Shown here piece after piece: positions 1 through 11,551 of a stretch of DNA of 64,000 nt. The notes under the pieces were generated by a model. The model did not search any database and had not been told where the DNA came from. It was given only the letters and a program-made list of their open reading frames with translations. A program made the translations under genes and the position numbers. The DNA comes from Sepioteuthis lessoniana. Its lineage: Eukaryota > Mollusca > Cephalopoda > Myopsida > Loliginidae. Every line of letters starts with the position of its first letter. The stretch's first letter is position 1. Where the stretch lies: assembly GCA_963585895.1 (NCBI GenBank), contig OY757934.1, positions 29,888,105-29,952,104 on the forward strand. The letters are read 5' to 3'.

Positions 1-945
1 AATACTTTTAAGAAGTTCATTAGTCTTTAGAGTTCTTTTTAGATGTTTTGATAACCTTTTATATTCGATACTTTCAATGTATCCCTCTCTTTTACCACTT
101 ATAATTTTTCAGAATATAGTAATGCTTGACATATACAAAACTTAGTAATTTATATAATAAAGAAATGATGTATATATGTCTGAACAGCAGTCTTAATGAT
201 TCATAACAAATTTGAAACTTGATACTTTCTGAACAGCATTTTTTTGGTGAAACACAGGATTATGCAAGAGCATAACCCTCCATATTCACCAGACCCAGCT
301 TAATGAAATTTTTCTTGTTTCCTAAACTGGAAATTCATCTCATAAGCTAAGATTTTAGGATGTGGAGAACATTAAAAGAAATGTCAGAGTGCATACTCAA
401 ACATCATTTGAGAACTTGGCTGTGACTGAATATCTCAGTCACGTGACCAAATGGTCCAACAAGTTCAGAAGTAGAATTCTATCTTTAATTTAGTCCACAA
501 AGAAATTGCACAGAGCATGGTTGTCTAATTTCCATCTCAGGCTTCTAGCTCCCGGCTTGCAAATGGTCAGTAATGTGTAAGTCATTGATGAAGTGAATAA
601 ATAATGTGCACAAAAGAATTCTTTTTTTGATTCATCCCATCAGCAAAAACATGAAACAGTGTGGGATCACAAGAAAAAGATGGTTATAGTGAGAGAAGAA
701 CAGAAGGAGAGGAGATGGGCAATCATACAAAGAAGATGCGATATAATAATGAGAACTGTGAATAGGAATGACAAAGGAGGGGAATAAATACCACCCCCAA
801 AAGAATGCATGAAACAGACATGGGGTAGCCAAAGAGGAGTGAGGGTACTATGATTTGTTTTAGGTTTTACCCCGCTCAATAAGCTGGTAACGTATGGAGC
901 ACTTTCTGAATTTTGTAATAATACTTTAAAAAAAACTTGTTCATT
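1..945. other. AT-rich DNA, no gene seen
   Basis: I see no recognisable gene or repeat here. The short open frames on the minus strand are low-complexity and hydrophobic, with no recognisable motif. Confidence 0.5.
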
Positions 946-946
946 G

Positions 947-986
<40 letters not shown>
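946..986. repeat. (GT)n microsatellite
   Basis: A run of about 15-18 GT units preceded by a short AT stretch. The next ~590 bp up to the first SINE is AT-rich with no recognisable feature. Confidence 0.9.
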
Positions 987-990
<4 letters not shown>

Positions 991-1577
991 ATGTGCACAG
1001 ACTGTCGTGCATAATGAATATTTTTATGTTTGTATGGATTTGTTTTTTTTTTAAATTATATTCTGAATTTATAAATCATTTAAAGTAATTTTATTTGCAT
1101 ATACTTGGAGTTTAATTTGAGCCTTGAGACAAACTTTAAAAGAAAAATCTTTGGGAAATGCATCCATAATCTTCTTGTCCCCTAATGTGTATCCCACTAA
1201 TACACACACATTTGCATTCACACGCATGCACGCATACATACACATTTTGGGACTCCATAATTTTCTGTTCTGAAATTATCTCTACTGCTTACTCAAGAAT
1301 TTTTCACTTGAGTAAAAATCCATCAACAGGAGGTAGTCATTTTAAATTTCAAGTTTGCTTTTCTTCACTTCTGGGCCATTTTTAGTGCTGGGAATTCTTT
1401 TCATTCGGATAAACAGCAACCACAGGGGGTTATCAAATGAAGTTCTTTGTTACCATGAGTATATACGATCCTTTGACTCAGAGAAAGAAAAATGTTTGTA
1501 ATTTATCATCTGAATTATATAAGTCTTTAAAATTTCTGTTAATTTTTCTGTATATTCAAAGAAACATATTCATATGT

Positions 1578-1826
1578 GACTTGGCCTAATGTGTAGAGTG
1601 TTTGCCAATGGTCCAGGAGACCAGGGTTCAATCCCAGGTAGAGTCATACCAAAGATTCAAAAATGGTACTTGATACTGCCTTGCTTAACACTCAGCATGG
1701 ATCAAAAGTAAAGTGAAGCAATCCAGGGAATGGAGTAGCACTCCTCACTACACCTCAGTGTAGTAGCAATTAAAAAGGGTGCCTTTGGGTCATCCTCAAA
1801 TACCATCGCCAACTTTATTTACTTTT
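1578..1826 (+). mobile_element. SINE-A copy 1 (tRNA-derived SINE)
   Basis: The left part is tRNA-like: an A-box-like stretch (TGGCCTAATGTGTAGAGTG) followed by a B-box-like stretch (GGGTTCAATCCCAGG), the two RNA polymerase III promoter elements. A conserved non-tRNA body follows (near-constant text 'AACACTCAGCA', 'CAATCCAGGGAA', 'GTGTAGTAGC') and the copy ends near GCCAACTTTA with a T-rich tail. At least eight other copies lie in this window. Family names used here (SINE-A to D, R1) are my labels. Confidence 0.85.
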
Positions 1827-2259
1827 TATTTTATTTAGAAAAAGTTTGAAAATTTCTCTGCAATATTTAAATCTTCATCGACAACTTATTGAATGGTTGA
1901 TTAACAGAAGATGATGATTTGATTGGTTGGCAGGTGGGTTGCAGTATATCAAATTTTGTTGGATTATTTTATATTGATGTTAGTCCTTCTTTTTTACAGT
2001 AAAACTAGTAAAAAGGGCTCAACAGTTACATAAAACTGAAGATATTTTGTTACATTTTTTCTTTCATCCAGTGATATCCAATTCCCTTACATAGAAATTG
2101 CTTCAAGATCAGAAGTTATTTATATAAATTCAGCTTGAAGAAAGGGGTCTAAATTAGCATTTTCCACTGAGATATCAAATGGAGAAATAATTTATTCGGG
2201 AATTTTCATGATTAGAAGATCCCTGAATTGAACTTTAATGTTTTCTTGCCGATTGTTAA

Positions 2260-2415
2260 CCCTTTCACTGTTTTGAGAGCCACATGTGGCTCTCAGTATT
2301 TCCTATAATACATTTGAGGGTCATTTGTGGCTCTCAAACCCCATTTAAAAAAAGGATAAAATCTTGTGAAAACCTCAGCATAGACACCTCTAATTTACCT
2401 TGAACAGTGAAAGGG
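2260..2415. mobile_element. piggyBac-type MITE flanked by TTAA
   Basis: A 156-bp element whose ends are perfect 13-bp inverted repeats (CCCTTTCACTGTT and AACAGTGAAAGGG), flanked on both sides by TTAA (2256-2259 and 2416-2419). TTAA duplication and CCCT/C-like ends are the hallmark of piggyBac elements. It has no coding capacity, so it must be non-autonomous. A perfect 20-bp palindrome lies at 2275-2294, and a related half-site (TGTGGCTCTCA) occurs again about 50 bp on. Family assignment is inferred from ends and TSD only. Confidence 0.75.
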
Positions 2416-2434
2416 TTAATGTGCTTTATATATA

Positions 2435-2696
2435 CCAGCTCATTGGCTAGTAGGTAGAGTGTTTGCCACTGGTCTGGGAGACCTACGTTCAATCCCAGGT
2501 CGCATCATACCAAAGACTTTAAAAATGGTACTTGATGCCTCCCTGCTTAGCACTCAGCAATATAAGGTACTATCAAGAGTAAAGTAGAGCAATCCAGGGA
2601 AAGGAGTAGCGCCCTCCCCTACACCTCGGTGTAGTAGCTATAGAAAAGGGAGCCTTCGGGTCGCCCTCAACTAAGGTTGCCAACTTTACTTACTTA
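2435..2696 (+). mobile_element. SINE-A copy 2
   Basis: Same order of parts as copy 1: tRNA-like head with B-box (GTTCAATCCCAGG), body and a GCCAACTTTACTTACTT end. It lies 20 bp after the piggyBac-type MITE. Confidence 0.85.
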
Positions 2697-2979
2697 TATA
2701 GATAAACAAGTTGTTATCCTAAACACTTTCTTTGGATTGTTTGATGGATGAAAAATTTTCAAAATAGAGAAAGTTGTATCACCCCAAAGCAGACTTGTAT
2801 AAACCAAGTTTAGACTGGAACGCTAAATTACTACAATAAGTGGAATGTCTTTTCCGAGTAATTTTTTTTTTGCATTTCATTGAATTCATAAGTTCATTAA
2901 ATAAAAAAGTTGATTTTTAATTAAATTAAATTAAATTCATCAGCAAGTGTAGTATCTATATTTCAAGAAATTAATAATA

Positions 2980-3230
2980 ATCATTAGTAAGCAGTTATAG
3001 CTTCAAGTAACTATTTTCAATACAAATAAATTGCATACAGTTATATGGTTTCAAGTATTCCTATCTAATAGTAATAATTTTCAGATCTATTTGATTCATA
3101 GATGGGACTCCAACAGGTAATAACACTCTGGGTCAGAGTGGACCTGGGAGTAATGACCATAAGAACTTGAGCCCCACTACAGATGCAATTTAATGTCATA
3201 TCCAGGATTTGAGTATGTCTGTGTGAAGTC
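2980..3230 (-). repeat. R1 dispersed repeat, partial copy
   Basis: Carries the R1 core as read on the plus strand: 'ATCTATTTGA.TCATAGATGG', then 'CTCTGGGTCAGAGTGGACC' and 'GGGAGTAATG', then 'AATGTCATATCCAGGA'. The R1 family is described under the 31068-31505 copy. Confidence 0.7.
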
Positions 3231-3329
3231 CTGAGTAAGATACTAAATGGCAGGGTATATACAAATGGGGAGGGAGGGGGTACAATTGAGGGGGTAGGTA
3301 AAGAGTAAAAATAGTTTATGCACAAAAAA

Positions 3330-4195
3330 TTAGTTCACATCACATTCACAGAGTATGGGGGGGGGACAACTGTTACAGTAACAGGTTTGATCTTGTTGAC
3401 ATGGAAGATCCGGAATAATCGTTAATATTCTTCTTCGTTCTTCCATTCATGATATTGCATACAGCTCAAAGGTCCTTGGCAACATTAGAAAAAAAAACAT
3501 CTATAAAAGTTTGTTTTTTTAATTTGAAAAAGAATTTCATCCAAAGATCCTTCATTTTCCAACTGGGTGATCCCCCCACTCCTTAACAAAAAAACCATTA
3601 TACATACAATCACTCTTGCATGTCTAACTCCATCACAAACAAATAAGGCATAATAGTGTGTTTTTTTTAATATAAAAAATGTCAAGGTCATAGCAACATA
3701 CAGGGGCATGTCCTGAAAAAAATTGCTGTGGTAAGCAAATAACATTGTTATGATCTTAGATGGAAATGAATAATTTTTATTTATTTAACATATGAAAAAT
3801 AACTGTCTGGGTTTACAATTTTTAACCTTCAAGCATAATTTTCAAAACAAAATTCAACAGATACAAAACAGCTTAGACTGTTGAATTATAATGATTTCTG
3901 TTATCGTATATTAATTATTATTTTTATGATATATCATGAGATAAATATTATAATATTCTATTCAATTGTAAAATTATTTAGATCAATAAATTTTTCATTT
4001 ATTCATTTTTTTATTAAATTATTCAAATTGATATCATCATTCAAGAATTATGATAAGTAATGGATTCAAGTAAAACAAAATCTTTAAAAGTCCCAAGAAA
4101 AATAAGAAAATACTGTGTCTGTTTGTATATACTTCACTAATCCCTTTTCCACAGGCAGTATATGACAAAAAGTTTATTTTCAGAGAAGTACAGCT
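3330..4195. other. AT-rich DNA, no gene assigned
   Basis: Very AT-rich. An 86-codon minus-strand open frame (3485-3745) is present, but I recognise no domain in it and it lies among homopolymer runs, so I do not call it a gene. Confidence 0.4.
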
Positions 4196-4390
4196 GGTCT
4201 GAATTCAGAGTTTTCCCTCTTCTAGATTGGTTGCTTATAATTTCCCCATTGCTAGGAGAAAATAGATGGATTTATGCCTTTCCTAAGGACTTTAGTGCAA
4301 AGTGAAACACAAACAGTTTCAACCAGGATTTGAACTCAGGTCAACAATTCTATTTCCTATGATGATAACCATTATTACCCAGTGCACTTC
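4196..4390 (-). mobile_element. SINE-B copy 1 (degenerate)
   Basis: Reverse complement of the SINE-B body: B-box remnant (GGATTTGAACTC on the plus strand), 'TTTCCTATGATGATAACCATTATTACC' as the tRNA-like head, and 'TTTCACTTTGCACT' and 'CTAGATTGGTTGC' matching the body seen intact at 52528-52828. Clearly older than the 52-54 kb copies. Confidence 0.7.
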
Positions 4391-4637
4391 CAGTGAACTT
4401 TCATTGTGTCAATGTGTATTGGCCTACTTTCACTTTCTCTTTCATCAATTCAGCAACAGGTGAACACTTTGTGCACTGACTAACTGCATTCTTCACCTAA
4501 ATTTACTCTATATTTCCACTTGAAGTGTCATATCATTTTATTGTGGAATGAGATAACTAAAAATTGAATTTTGCATATCAGTGGTACAAATTTTCAAAGA
4601 TAATTGTCTGCTCATAAGTTTCAAGTATTCATTAAAA

Positions 4638-5292
<655 letters not shown>

Positions 5293-5457
5293 ATATAAAT
5301 TCACTAAGCCTTCTTAAAGACCTTTACAAGGCAATTAAAATAAATAATATACTAAACTTAATAAGGAAAGTTATTTCAAATTTTGAATAGAAAAATTTTT
5401 ATAGGGTAAGTAATTGTAATAGTGTCAGTACTGCTGTAAGCAATTGTAGCAATGTCA

Positions 5458-5570
5458 GTACTACTCTATGGTTGCACCACTTGGACTGACAAAATTCTTG
5501 GAGAAAAAGCAAGATGAAAACTACACTAGAATGCTGCATGCTATTTTGAACAAATCCTAGAAATAAGACT
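5458..5570 (+). mobile_element. RTE-like LINE ORF2 fragment
   Basis: In one frame the plus strand reads SVLLYGCTTWTLTK-like residues followed by remnants of 'K.H.NA...EQILE', which match the end of the reverse-transcriptase region of RTE-type LINEs (the same segment is seen in the 36-kb fragment on the minus strand). It is a short relic. Another scrap of the same LINE's last codons and 3' end lies near 6085-6160 (REKVPRESMLLAH-like reading). Confidence 0.55.
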
Positions 5571-5577
5571 CTACAGT

Positions 5578-5695
5578 TATAAAGGAAATAACTAAAATAC
5601 TCATAGAAAAGAATTTTATTTCACTATAATGTGCAAAGTTTTAGATATTTATCTTCATTTTATTACCAGTTTGATATCTTCAATTGTGAGAGTCA
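5578..5695. repeat. 118-bp dispersed repeat, copy 1
   Basis: About 105-118 bp starting AAAGGAAATAACTAAAATAC and ending near TTTGATATCTT is repeated with few changes at 7752-7870. It starts just after the LINE relic here. Element class unknown. Confidence 0.7.
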
Positions 5696-6661
5696 GCTTT
5701 ATGGCCACATACTACCGATCTCCTAGTAAGATGAGCAAAGCATGCAGAGCACTACTAAAGGAGCAAGGGTAAACTCAAAAACAACATTCACCGGTGGACT
5801 CAGGAAGAAGTCTTGACTTAAGTGAGTTAAAACTCGTGCTGTTACGTTTAACTTCAGAACCCCCTCATCCATCCAGCTATGGATTAAATAATATTATTCC
5901 TCTTCTACAAGGATGGCTTTGGCATTTAATAACCCACAAAGGTTGATATACCATTGAAAGTAAAGAAACCTGTGGACTCCTACATATGGGCACAACAGTT
6001 TTAGCAAACCAATAAAAACTTACATTCATCAGCTCTGTATGAACACTAGTTGCCATCACAAGGATATATCATAAGCAATAGCCGATTGGGATAGATGGTA
6101 AGAGAGTACCAAGGGAATCTATGCTGTTGGCACACCTTGATAATAATGACAGAGCAATGTGTATCATGCTTCTTAGGAATAGATGCCTTTAATTACAAAA
6201 CATTTCAGTTGTTAAAGTCTCATTGCAGTCTGCTTTTAAAGTCTGGCTTCTTTGAAGACATACCGTGTATATAAAGTACATATTAAAAGCTTTCAATAAC
6301 TTTTTATTGTAATCATTCTAAGGCGACACACATGTTTTAAAAAAGTTTAAAGCTTTCATTGTATACAGAAAGATTGGTGAACTGAATTCAAATTGAATTT
6401 AAGGTGACAATTTACTATAAATCTTTCAGATTTTAAGAGACTTAATAACATATTTATTCATATACTAGCTCAGCAGATTTAAATCAAGCTGATCACAGTC
6501 TGTGGGACTTTTTTAAAAAAAAAACATTACATGGTCATTTAAAACATAAATCTCTCTTTTTCCTTTATTCTCTGATAACATGTGAATGCAAATCAATTTT
6601 TTTATATTTCGGTTAGATCTTTAGTTCTCAAAAAAAAAATAAAATAAAAATAAAAAAAAAA

Positions 6662-6973
6662 TCAAGAATATTCATTAATAAGCAAGTATTTATTAGTAAC
6701 AATAAAGATTTTAAAATATTGATGCAATTTAAAAAAATATAGAAGAAAGGTATCCTTTTTCATCTTCAATCCCAAGCAAAATTGAAAATGTGTTGTCCCA
6801 GCTTGAACCAATCTAGCAAGAGGACCTGAGACACTAGACATTTCAACTGCAATAGGTACAAGAAGAAATCTGTCCAAAAGCAATTGGTATCTAGTCAATT
6901 TATGATCTTCAGCTTGCCTGGAGATGATATTGAGATCCATCACTGATTTAATCAATTTATCCCTCCCCAACAT
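6662..6973 (-). pseudogene. Possible LINE ORF2 C-terminal relic
   Basis: A 103-codon frame contains 'LTRYQLLLDRFLLVPIAVEMSS' followed by 'VSGPLARL'. This resembles the 'F.FVPIAVET.G..GP.A' stretch found near the end of ORF2 in several animal LINEs. The rest is lysine- and phenylalanine-rich and unlike any known domain. A weak match judged from memory of the motif; could be chance. Confidence 0.3.
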
Positions 6974-7033
6974 AGCATCCCATATAAGGAACTTGTCATG
7001 TTGGAATAGAAAAACTGTTTTGCTCTAGTCTTT

Positions 7034-7136
7034 AAAATATGCTTCAAAGAAATCATTTTATGAAATATATCAAAAACTCTGTTGCTTCTCCAAATACTTA
7101 TTGGGGAGGTGTTTAGTGTAATGGTTATTATCATAG
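7034..7136 (+). mobile_element. SINE-B head fragment left of a SINE-A insertion
   Basis: Only the first part of the tRNA-like head is clear (TGTTTAGTGTAATGGTTATT at 7113-7132, then ATCATAGGA). The same ~30 bp recurs at 7441-7472 on the other side of SINE-A copy 3, where SINE-B continues. Confidence 0.5.
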
Positions 7137-7155
7137 GATATATATATATATATAA

Positions 7156-7415
7156 AAGTAAGTGAAGTTGGCATTCGTTGTCGAGAGCGACTCGATGGCT
7201 CCCTTTTCAATAGCTACTACACTGAGGGGGGGGAGGGTGCTACTCCTTTCCCTGGATTGCTCCACTTTACCCTTGATACATACCTTATAGTGCTGAGTGT
7301 TAAGCAAGGAAGTATCAAGTACCTTTTTTGAGTCTTTGGTATGACTTGAACTGGGATCGAACCCTGGTCTCCCGGGCCATTAGCAAACATACTGACCACT
7401 AGGCAAATGGGCCAT
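7156..7415 (-). mobile_element. SINE-A copy 3
   Basis: Reverse-oriented: starts on the plus strand with the tail (AGTAAGTGAAGTTGGC), passes the body (GGATTGCTCCACTTTACCC) and ends at the tRNA-like head with the B-box complement (GGGATCGAACCCTGG). Flanked on both sides by short TA runs and by the duplicated head of SINE-B. Confidence 0.85.
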
Positions 7416-7440
7416 ATATATATATAAAGAGAGAGAGAGA

Positions 7441-7680
7441 GATGTTTAATGTAATGATTATTGTCATAGGAAATGAAACTAGTGACCCAAGATTAACTCC
7501 TGTTAGTGTTTCATTTAGTGCTGATGTTCTATAGGGAATTAATAGTGCAGACTGAGTTCTTAAGGTAACCAGTCTAGGAGAAGGAAAACTCAATTCAAAC
7601 CAGCTTCATTCTGCTTAACAAATTTACCATGTCATAGCCTAACTCTGGAGCGGGAATTGGGTAAATACATGCTTACTAAT
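7441..7680 (+). mobile_element. SINE-B copy 2
   Basis: Head (TTTAATGTAATGATTATTG, then CATAGGAAATG), body (CAGACTGAGTTCTTAAGGTAA, CAGTCTAGGAGAAGGAAAAC) and tail (CATGTCATAGCC ... GGGTAAATAC) all match SINE-B. The 5' part of the body is diverged. Confidence 0.7.
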
Positions 7681-7751
7681 CATTATATTTATAATTTTAA
7701 ATAAATTTTGGATAAACAGCTTTACCAATAACACTGATTTTCAAACCCTCA

Positions 7752-7870
7752 GTTTTAAAGGAAATAACTAAAATACTCATAGAAAAAAAATTTATCACAC
7801 AATAATGTGCAAAGTTTTAGATATTATTTTCATTTTATTACCAGTTTGATATCTTATGTTACAAGAGTCA
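7752..7870. repeat. 118-bp dispersed repeat, copy 2
   Basis: Second copy of the block at 5578-5695, same orientation, about 2.17 kb away. Only small indels separate them. Confidence 0.7.
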
Positions 7871-8399
7871 CATAGGGATTTTTCTTGGTATTGGATGTCA
7901 ACCTTTGAACAGAGCTTCCTGATTTCATAAAAAATATCTGTTAATAAAGTGAAAATGCACTCAGTTGATTTTGAATAGGATCCACTAAAAACAATGTTCT
8001 TCTAAAAAAGTTAAAGTGGATTATGAATAAATATTATTTTCTTAAAACCTGAGGTTCTTTTAATAGTATCCATTCTTTAACCCCAAAATCTAGATGGCAT
8101 ATTTGAACGTTAGAGATCAGAAATAGCTGTTTTCTTTTTTTCTTTTGCAAGAGCAGTAAAATTATAAGAAAGAATATAGCACTGTTATCACTTTTATTAA
8201 TCGATGAATCAGCAAACAATCTCATTATTCATAGAAAAACAGCAAAAAAAAAGCACTTTTTACGGGATGTGTACATAAGTATGTCAGTTCTAACAAATAC
8301 TATCTACTTCTGCAATGACACAGAAAGGGTTAAATCTTTGTAAATATTAATACAGAGGATAAGTAGTATATGTCTTTACATACATATACAAACACAAAC

Positions 8400-8401
<2 letters not shown>

Positions 8402-8438
<37 letters not shown>

Positions 8439-8466
8439 CTACAAACAAACACACACACACACACAA
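8402..8466. repeat. (TA)n and (CA)n microsatellites
   Basis: A run of about 16 TA units (8402-8434) and, 16 bp further, a short (CA)n run (8449-8466). Confidence 0.9.
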
Positions 8467-8539
8467 AATGTATATGTACATTGTTTTTTTCTTTTTTTGG
8501 TTTGGGCTTCAGCTCTGCAAGAAAGATCTCATAAGCGAC

Positions 8540-8700
8540 AGTTTTGACAACCAGCAAAGATTTACTTATATCAGTTATGAGCAGACACTGGATGTAGTTC
8601 GGAGGATCTGTGAGGAGCAATGGATGAAAGGGGTGAATGGTGACTGAGTCAGGGAATTCTACACTGTCATTAATGATGCTTAACAAATTTACGATGATGA
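8540..8700 (+). mobile_element. RTE-like LINE 3' end
   Basis: 'GCAAAGATTTACTTATATCA', 'CAGACACTGGATGTAGTTCG', 'CAATGGATGAAAGG' and 'GAGTCAGGGAATTCTACACT' match, in order, the 3' coding end and short tail of the RTE-like LINE better preserved at 59766-60091 and 32150-32515. Ends in GATGATGAG, the family's trinucleotide tail. Confidence 0.65.
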
Positions 8701-8743
8701 GGGTTATATATAGTTCAATATATATATATATATATATATATAT

Positions 8744-8961
8744 AAGTTGGAGACCTTAGTTGAGGGTGATTTGAAGGAGCTCTTTTCAACAGCTACTACA
8801 CAGAGATGTAGGAGAGGACGCTACTCCATTCCCTGGATTGCAATATTCTTTTCCCTTAATCCTTACCTTATAATGCTGAGTGTTAAGCAAGGCAGCATCC
8901 AGTACTATTTTTTGAGGCTATGGTATGATTAAACCTGGGATTGAACCCTGGTCTCGTGGAG
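8744..8961 (-). mobile_element. SINE-A copy 4, head truncated
   Basis: Tail and body in reverse orientation (CAACAGCTACTACACAGAG; TCCCTGGATTGCAATATTC; AATGCTGAGTGTTAAGCAAG) ending just inside the tRNA-like head (GGGATTGAACCCTGGTCTCG). Directly abuts the foldback at 8965-9079. Confidence 0.8.
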
Positions 8962-8964
8962 GCC

Positions 8965-9079
8965 AATTCAGTTGGTGAAACGTAGGCAGATTGGTTTGAC
9001 TCTGTAGGCTTTACTACTATATATAAGTAGTAAAGCCTATAGAGTCAGACCAATCTACCTACGTTTCACCGACTGAATT
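8965..9079. repeat. Foldback (inverted duplication) with ~53-bp arms
   Basis: Left arm 8965-9019 and right arm about 9025-9079 are reverse complements with only a handful of mismatches (AATTCAGTTGGTGAAACG versus CGTTTCACCGACTGAATT at the outer ends; TTTACTACT versus AGTAGTAAA at the inner). The loop is a short AT stretch. It would extrude as a long hairpin. No TIR/TSD pair is visible, so palindrome formation by template switching is as likely as a foldback transposon. Confidence 0.85.
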
Positions 9080-9236
9080 ATCAGGAAGAATATATACATA
9101 TCAACATATGTACATATATATGAAACTACACACATATATGAATAAAATCAGTAAAAATATCTAATATTGACACATTTTCATATATCACATCCTATCAATC
9201 ATAAGTACATAAGTTAGCAGAAACATCAACCTTTTG

Positions 9237-9237
<1 letters not shown>

Positions 9238-9273
<36 letters not shown>
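9238..9273. repeat. (AT)n microsatellite
   Basis: About 17 AT units. Confidence 0.9.
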
Positions 9274-9277
<4 letters not shown>

Positions 9278-9424
9278 GGGGATAGACATATTTATATACA
9301 TCAGTATTAATAAACTATTGCTTATTTAGAACAACGGTATACCCAACCTTTCCCATTCAATGAATGACATACTGAATTTGTAGATTCTCTCTCTCTATAT
9401 ATATATATTTCATTTCAATCATAC

Positions 9425-10470
9425 ATACTAGATGCATCAAGGAGGTCTTCAGTGATGCACTGTCTTCATCTCCGATTTCGGGTTATTTTTGCATCGTATC
9501 GGCTCCGACAGAAAACCCAGCATGACTCTGGAAGAGCCAAGCCGCCTCCTTGATCCCGACGTGCTACGCTCGTGCCTCTACCAAAGCAAAAAAATATTAA
9601 TAATAAGGCCAGACTTCGGCCGTTCTTATAGACATCTGTCCTTCAGTAACAGCCAATGAAAAACAGGGCATTTCACACTCCTCTACTGTATGTAATACCA
9701 TCTTTACCTCATCCGGTTTCAGCTGACTACTTCCGGATTCGGTACCGAGGTAAGATGGTATTTTTAATACTCGTCCACGTCCATGATTTACACTTCACAA
9801 GACTTACACAAGTCCCCCCCCCAATCTATCCTATACTAATACTTCCAAATTAACATGAAATAAGCCCCTACTCAAACTATTCAGTCAGTCTTACCTCTTA
9901 CCTTATACCCTTATTCGAAGCCAAAAGTAAAAAAGGAAAAACTCCCATTTATTTGGCTCACAAAATCATTTGCTACAGATTAACTCATACCTACTTGCCT
10001 AGATCTCCCTCCCCATTTATCAATAATCAATAATCTATGCTCCTATTACCAATCTAATGTATATTTCTCAAAGAAAACAAAAAAAAAACACGCTACTCTA
10101 TTCAACTCCTTACATTCTAACTTATTACAATTACGAACCTATCTCCAGTCTCCCACCTTCATCCCATGAACTATTTGCAATTAGGTTTCAATCAATTAAC
10201 TGAAACTACTAGTGGGTGCTAGCAAATAAACTTATTAAAACCTTAAATTAGTAGCGGACCGTAACCAGTATACGAGGACAAAAAAAACAAAAAAAAAAAA
10301 ACAAAAAAAAACGGATGATTAAATATCCATCCCCCACCTCGCAAGTGACAATGATTCTCAACCCCACCCCCTGACATTCAGACTACCCTAACTTAATATT
10401 AACTCAATGTACTCTTATAATGTGTAATATGTCTCCTAGTCTTAATTCTTAGGCTCCTCTATCGTTCTCT
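9425..10470 (-). mobile_element. Probable 3' untranslated part of a LINE
   Basis: This stretch lies just downstream, on the minus strand, of the ORF2-like C-terminus at 10471-10746 and is more GC-rich at its far end (9425-9600) than the flanks. It contains short inverted repeats (CAAGGAGG at 9439 and CCTCCTTG at ~9546) and a hairpin at about 9690-9762. That it belongs to the same LINE is inferred from adjacency only. Confidence 0.4.
9690..9762. repeat. Hairpin with 17-bp stem
   Basis: AATACCATCTTTACCTC on the left pairs with GAGGTAAGATGGTATT on the right with one bulged base. The ~38-base loop holds two CCGG(A/T)TT half-sites. Confidence 0.75.
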
Positions 10471-10760
10471 TTATTTCTTCCATGGCTCTGATCTCTTAAG
10501 CCAAATCCACTTTGACGCCTTCAGAACTGTGTTGGTAATGTCCTTCAGTGCCCTCACTCTAGCTGCCCCGACTATACCAATTTTTGCTGGGGCTCTGCCC
10601 AAAGACTGTTCAGCAAAGCCCCTACAACCAACTTCAATGGGGTCATAATGTATCTTCCATGACTTTTGTTGACATTGTTCGACCAGTTCTTGGTATTTGG
10701 ACCTCTTCCTCTCATTAGCGAGAGTAATATATTCCTCCCATGACACAGTCAGTTCCCAAA
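10471..10760 (-). pseudogene. LINE ORF2 C-terminal fragment
   Basis: 91 codons read TVSWEE-like, then 'KYQELVEQCQQKSWKI', 'IEVGCRGFAEQSLG' and, at the end, 'ALKDITNTVLKASKWIWLKR'. This pattern (W..E...ERK..KY..L...C...GW......VEVGCRGF ... ASRW.W..R) is the usual C-terminal end of ORF2 in a group of animal LINEs common in aquatic animals. The reading frame is open to its stop. Upstream reverse-transcriptase parts are missing, so this is a 5'-truncated copy, as is usual for target-primed insertion. Confidence 0.6.
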
Positions 10761-10764
10761 TAAT

Positions 10765-11460
10765 ATATTTATATATTTAACTTTGCATATATGTTTGTGT
10801 AGATACATGTATGTGTATGTATATATCTATGTATATATGCATAACATCTTGTGTGTGAGTGTGTGTGTTTATTTCTCTAAATCTGTGCATATTCATTATT
10901 AATTGTTCAAGAAAAACTAGATACTCATTTTCTTCCCTTCTGTTTCACATCGAAATGCTCATAAATTTTCCAATTCTCACTCAAAAGAAATCAGCAAACA
11001 TTCCCAGAAAATCATTTATTCTAACCCCAGAAAATCTCTGATTGCAAACAGAAAATTTCATCTAAACACAGTAGATTTCATTACATCATCATATTTATGA
11101 GTTTACTTCTATATACATATGTAACACACAAATCAGACATGTGTGTTTATCTGCTTAATGTCTGTGTATACATGGATCAGGACATCACGGTGATTATTCA
11201 TTTTTAGGATAAAGAGAGATAAAAGTTGGAGAATGTAAGAATGTATGTTTGCAGATGTATGATAATATTTAGATAAATAGGTAAGCTATAGACTGAGTTG
11301 AATGGTGCTTATGTTTAATCAATATTTCTCAGATAAACATAAAGATGGTTGAAGTTAAGAGAATTCAGAGAAGTTGTAGATAAAGTGAACAGTGCAGTAT
11401 TAGGAGAATTAAGAAAGTAAAGGCTAGAATATCATCATTATGATCTGAAGATGGTAAACA
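10765..11460. other. AT-rich DNA with short TA/TG runs, no gene seen
   Basis: Low-complexity AT-rich sequence. No coding or repeat family recognised. Confidence 0.4.
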
Positions 11461-11507
11461 AGGTTATGAAGAAGATAGTTTTTTGGGGTTTTTTTCTCCC
11501 CACCCAC

Positions 11508-11508
<1 letters not shown>

Positions 11509-11551
<43 letters not shown>

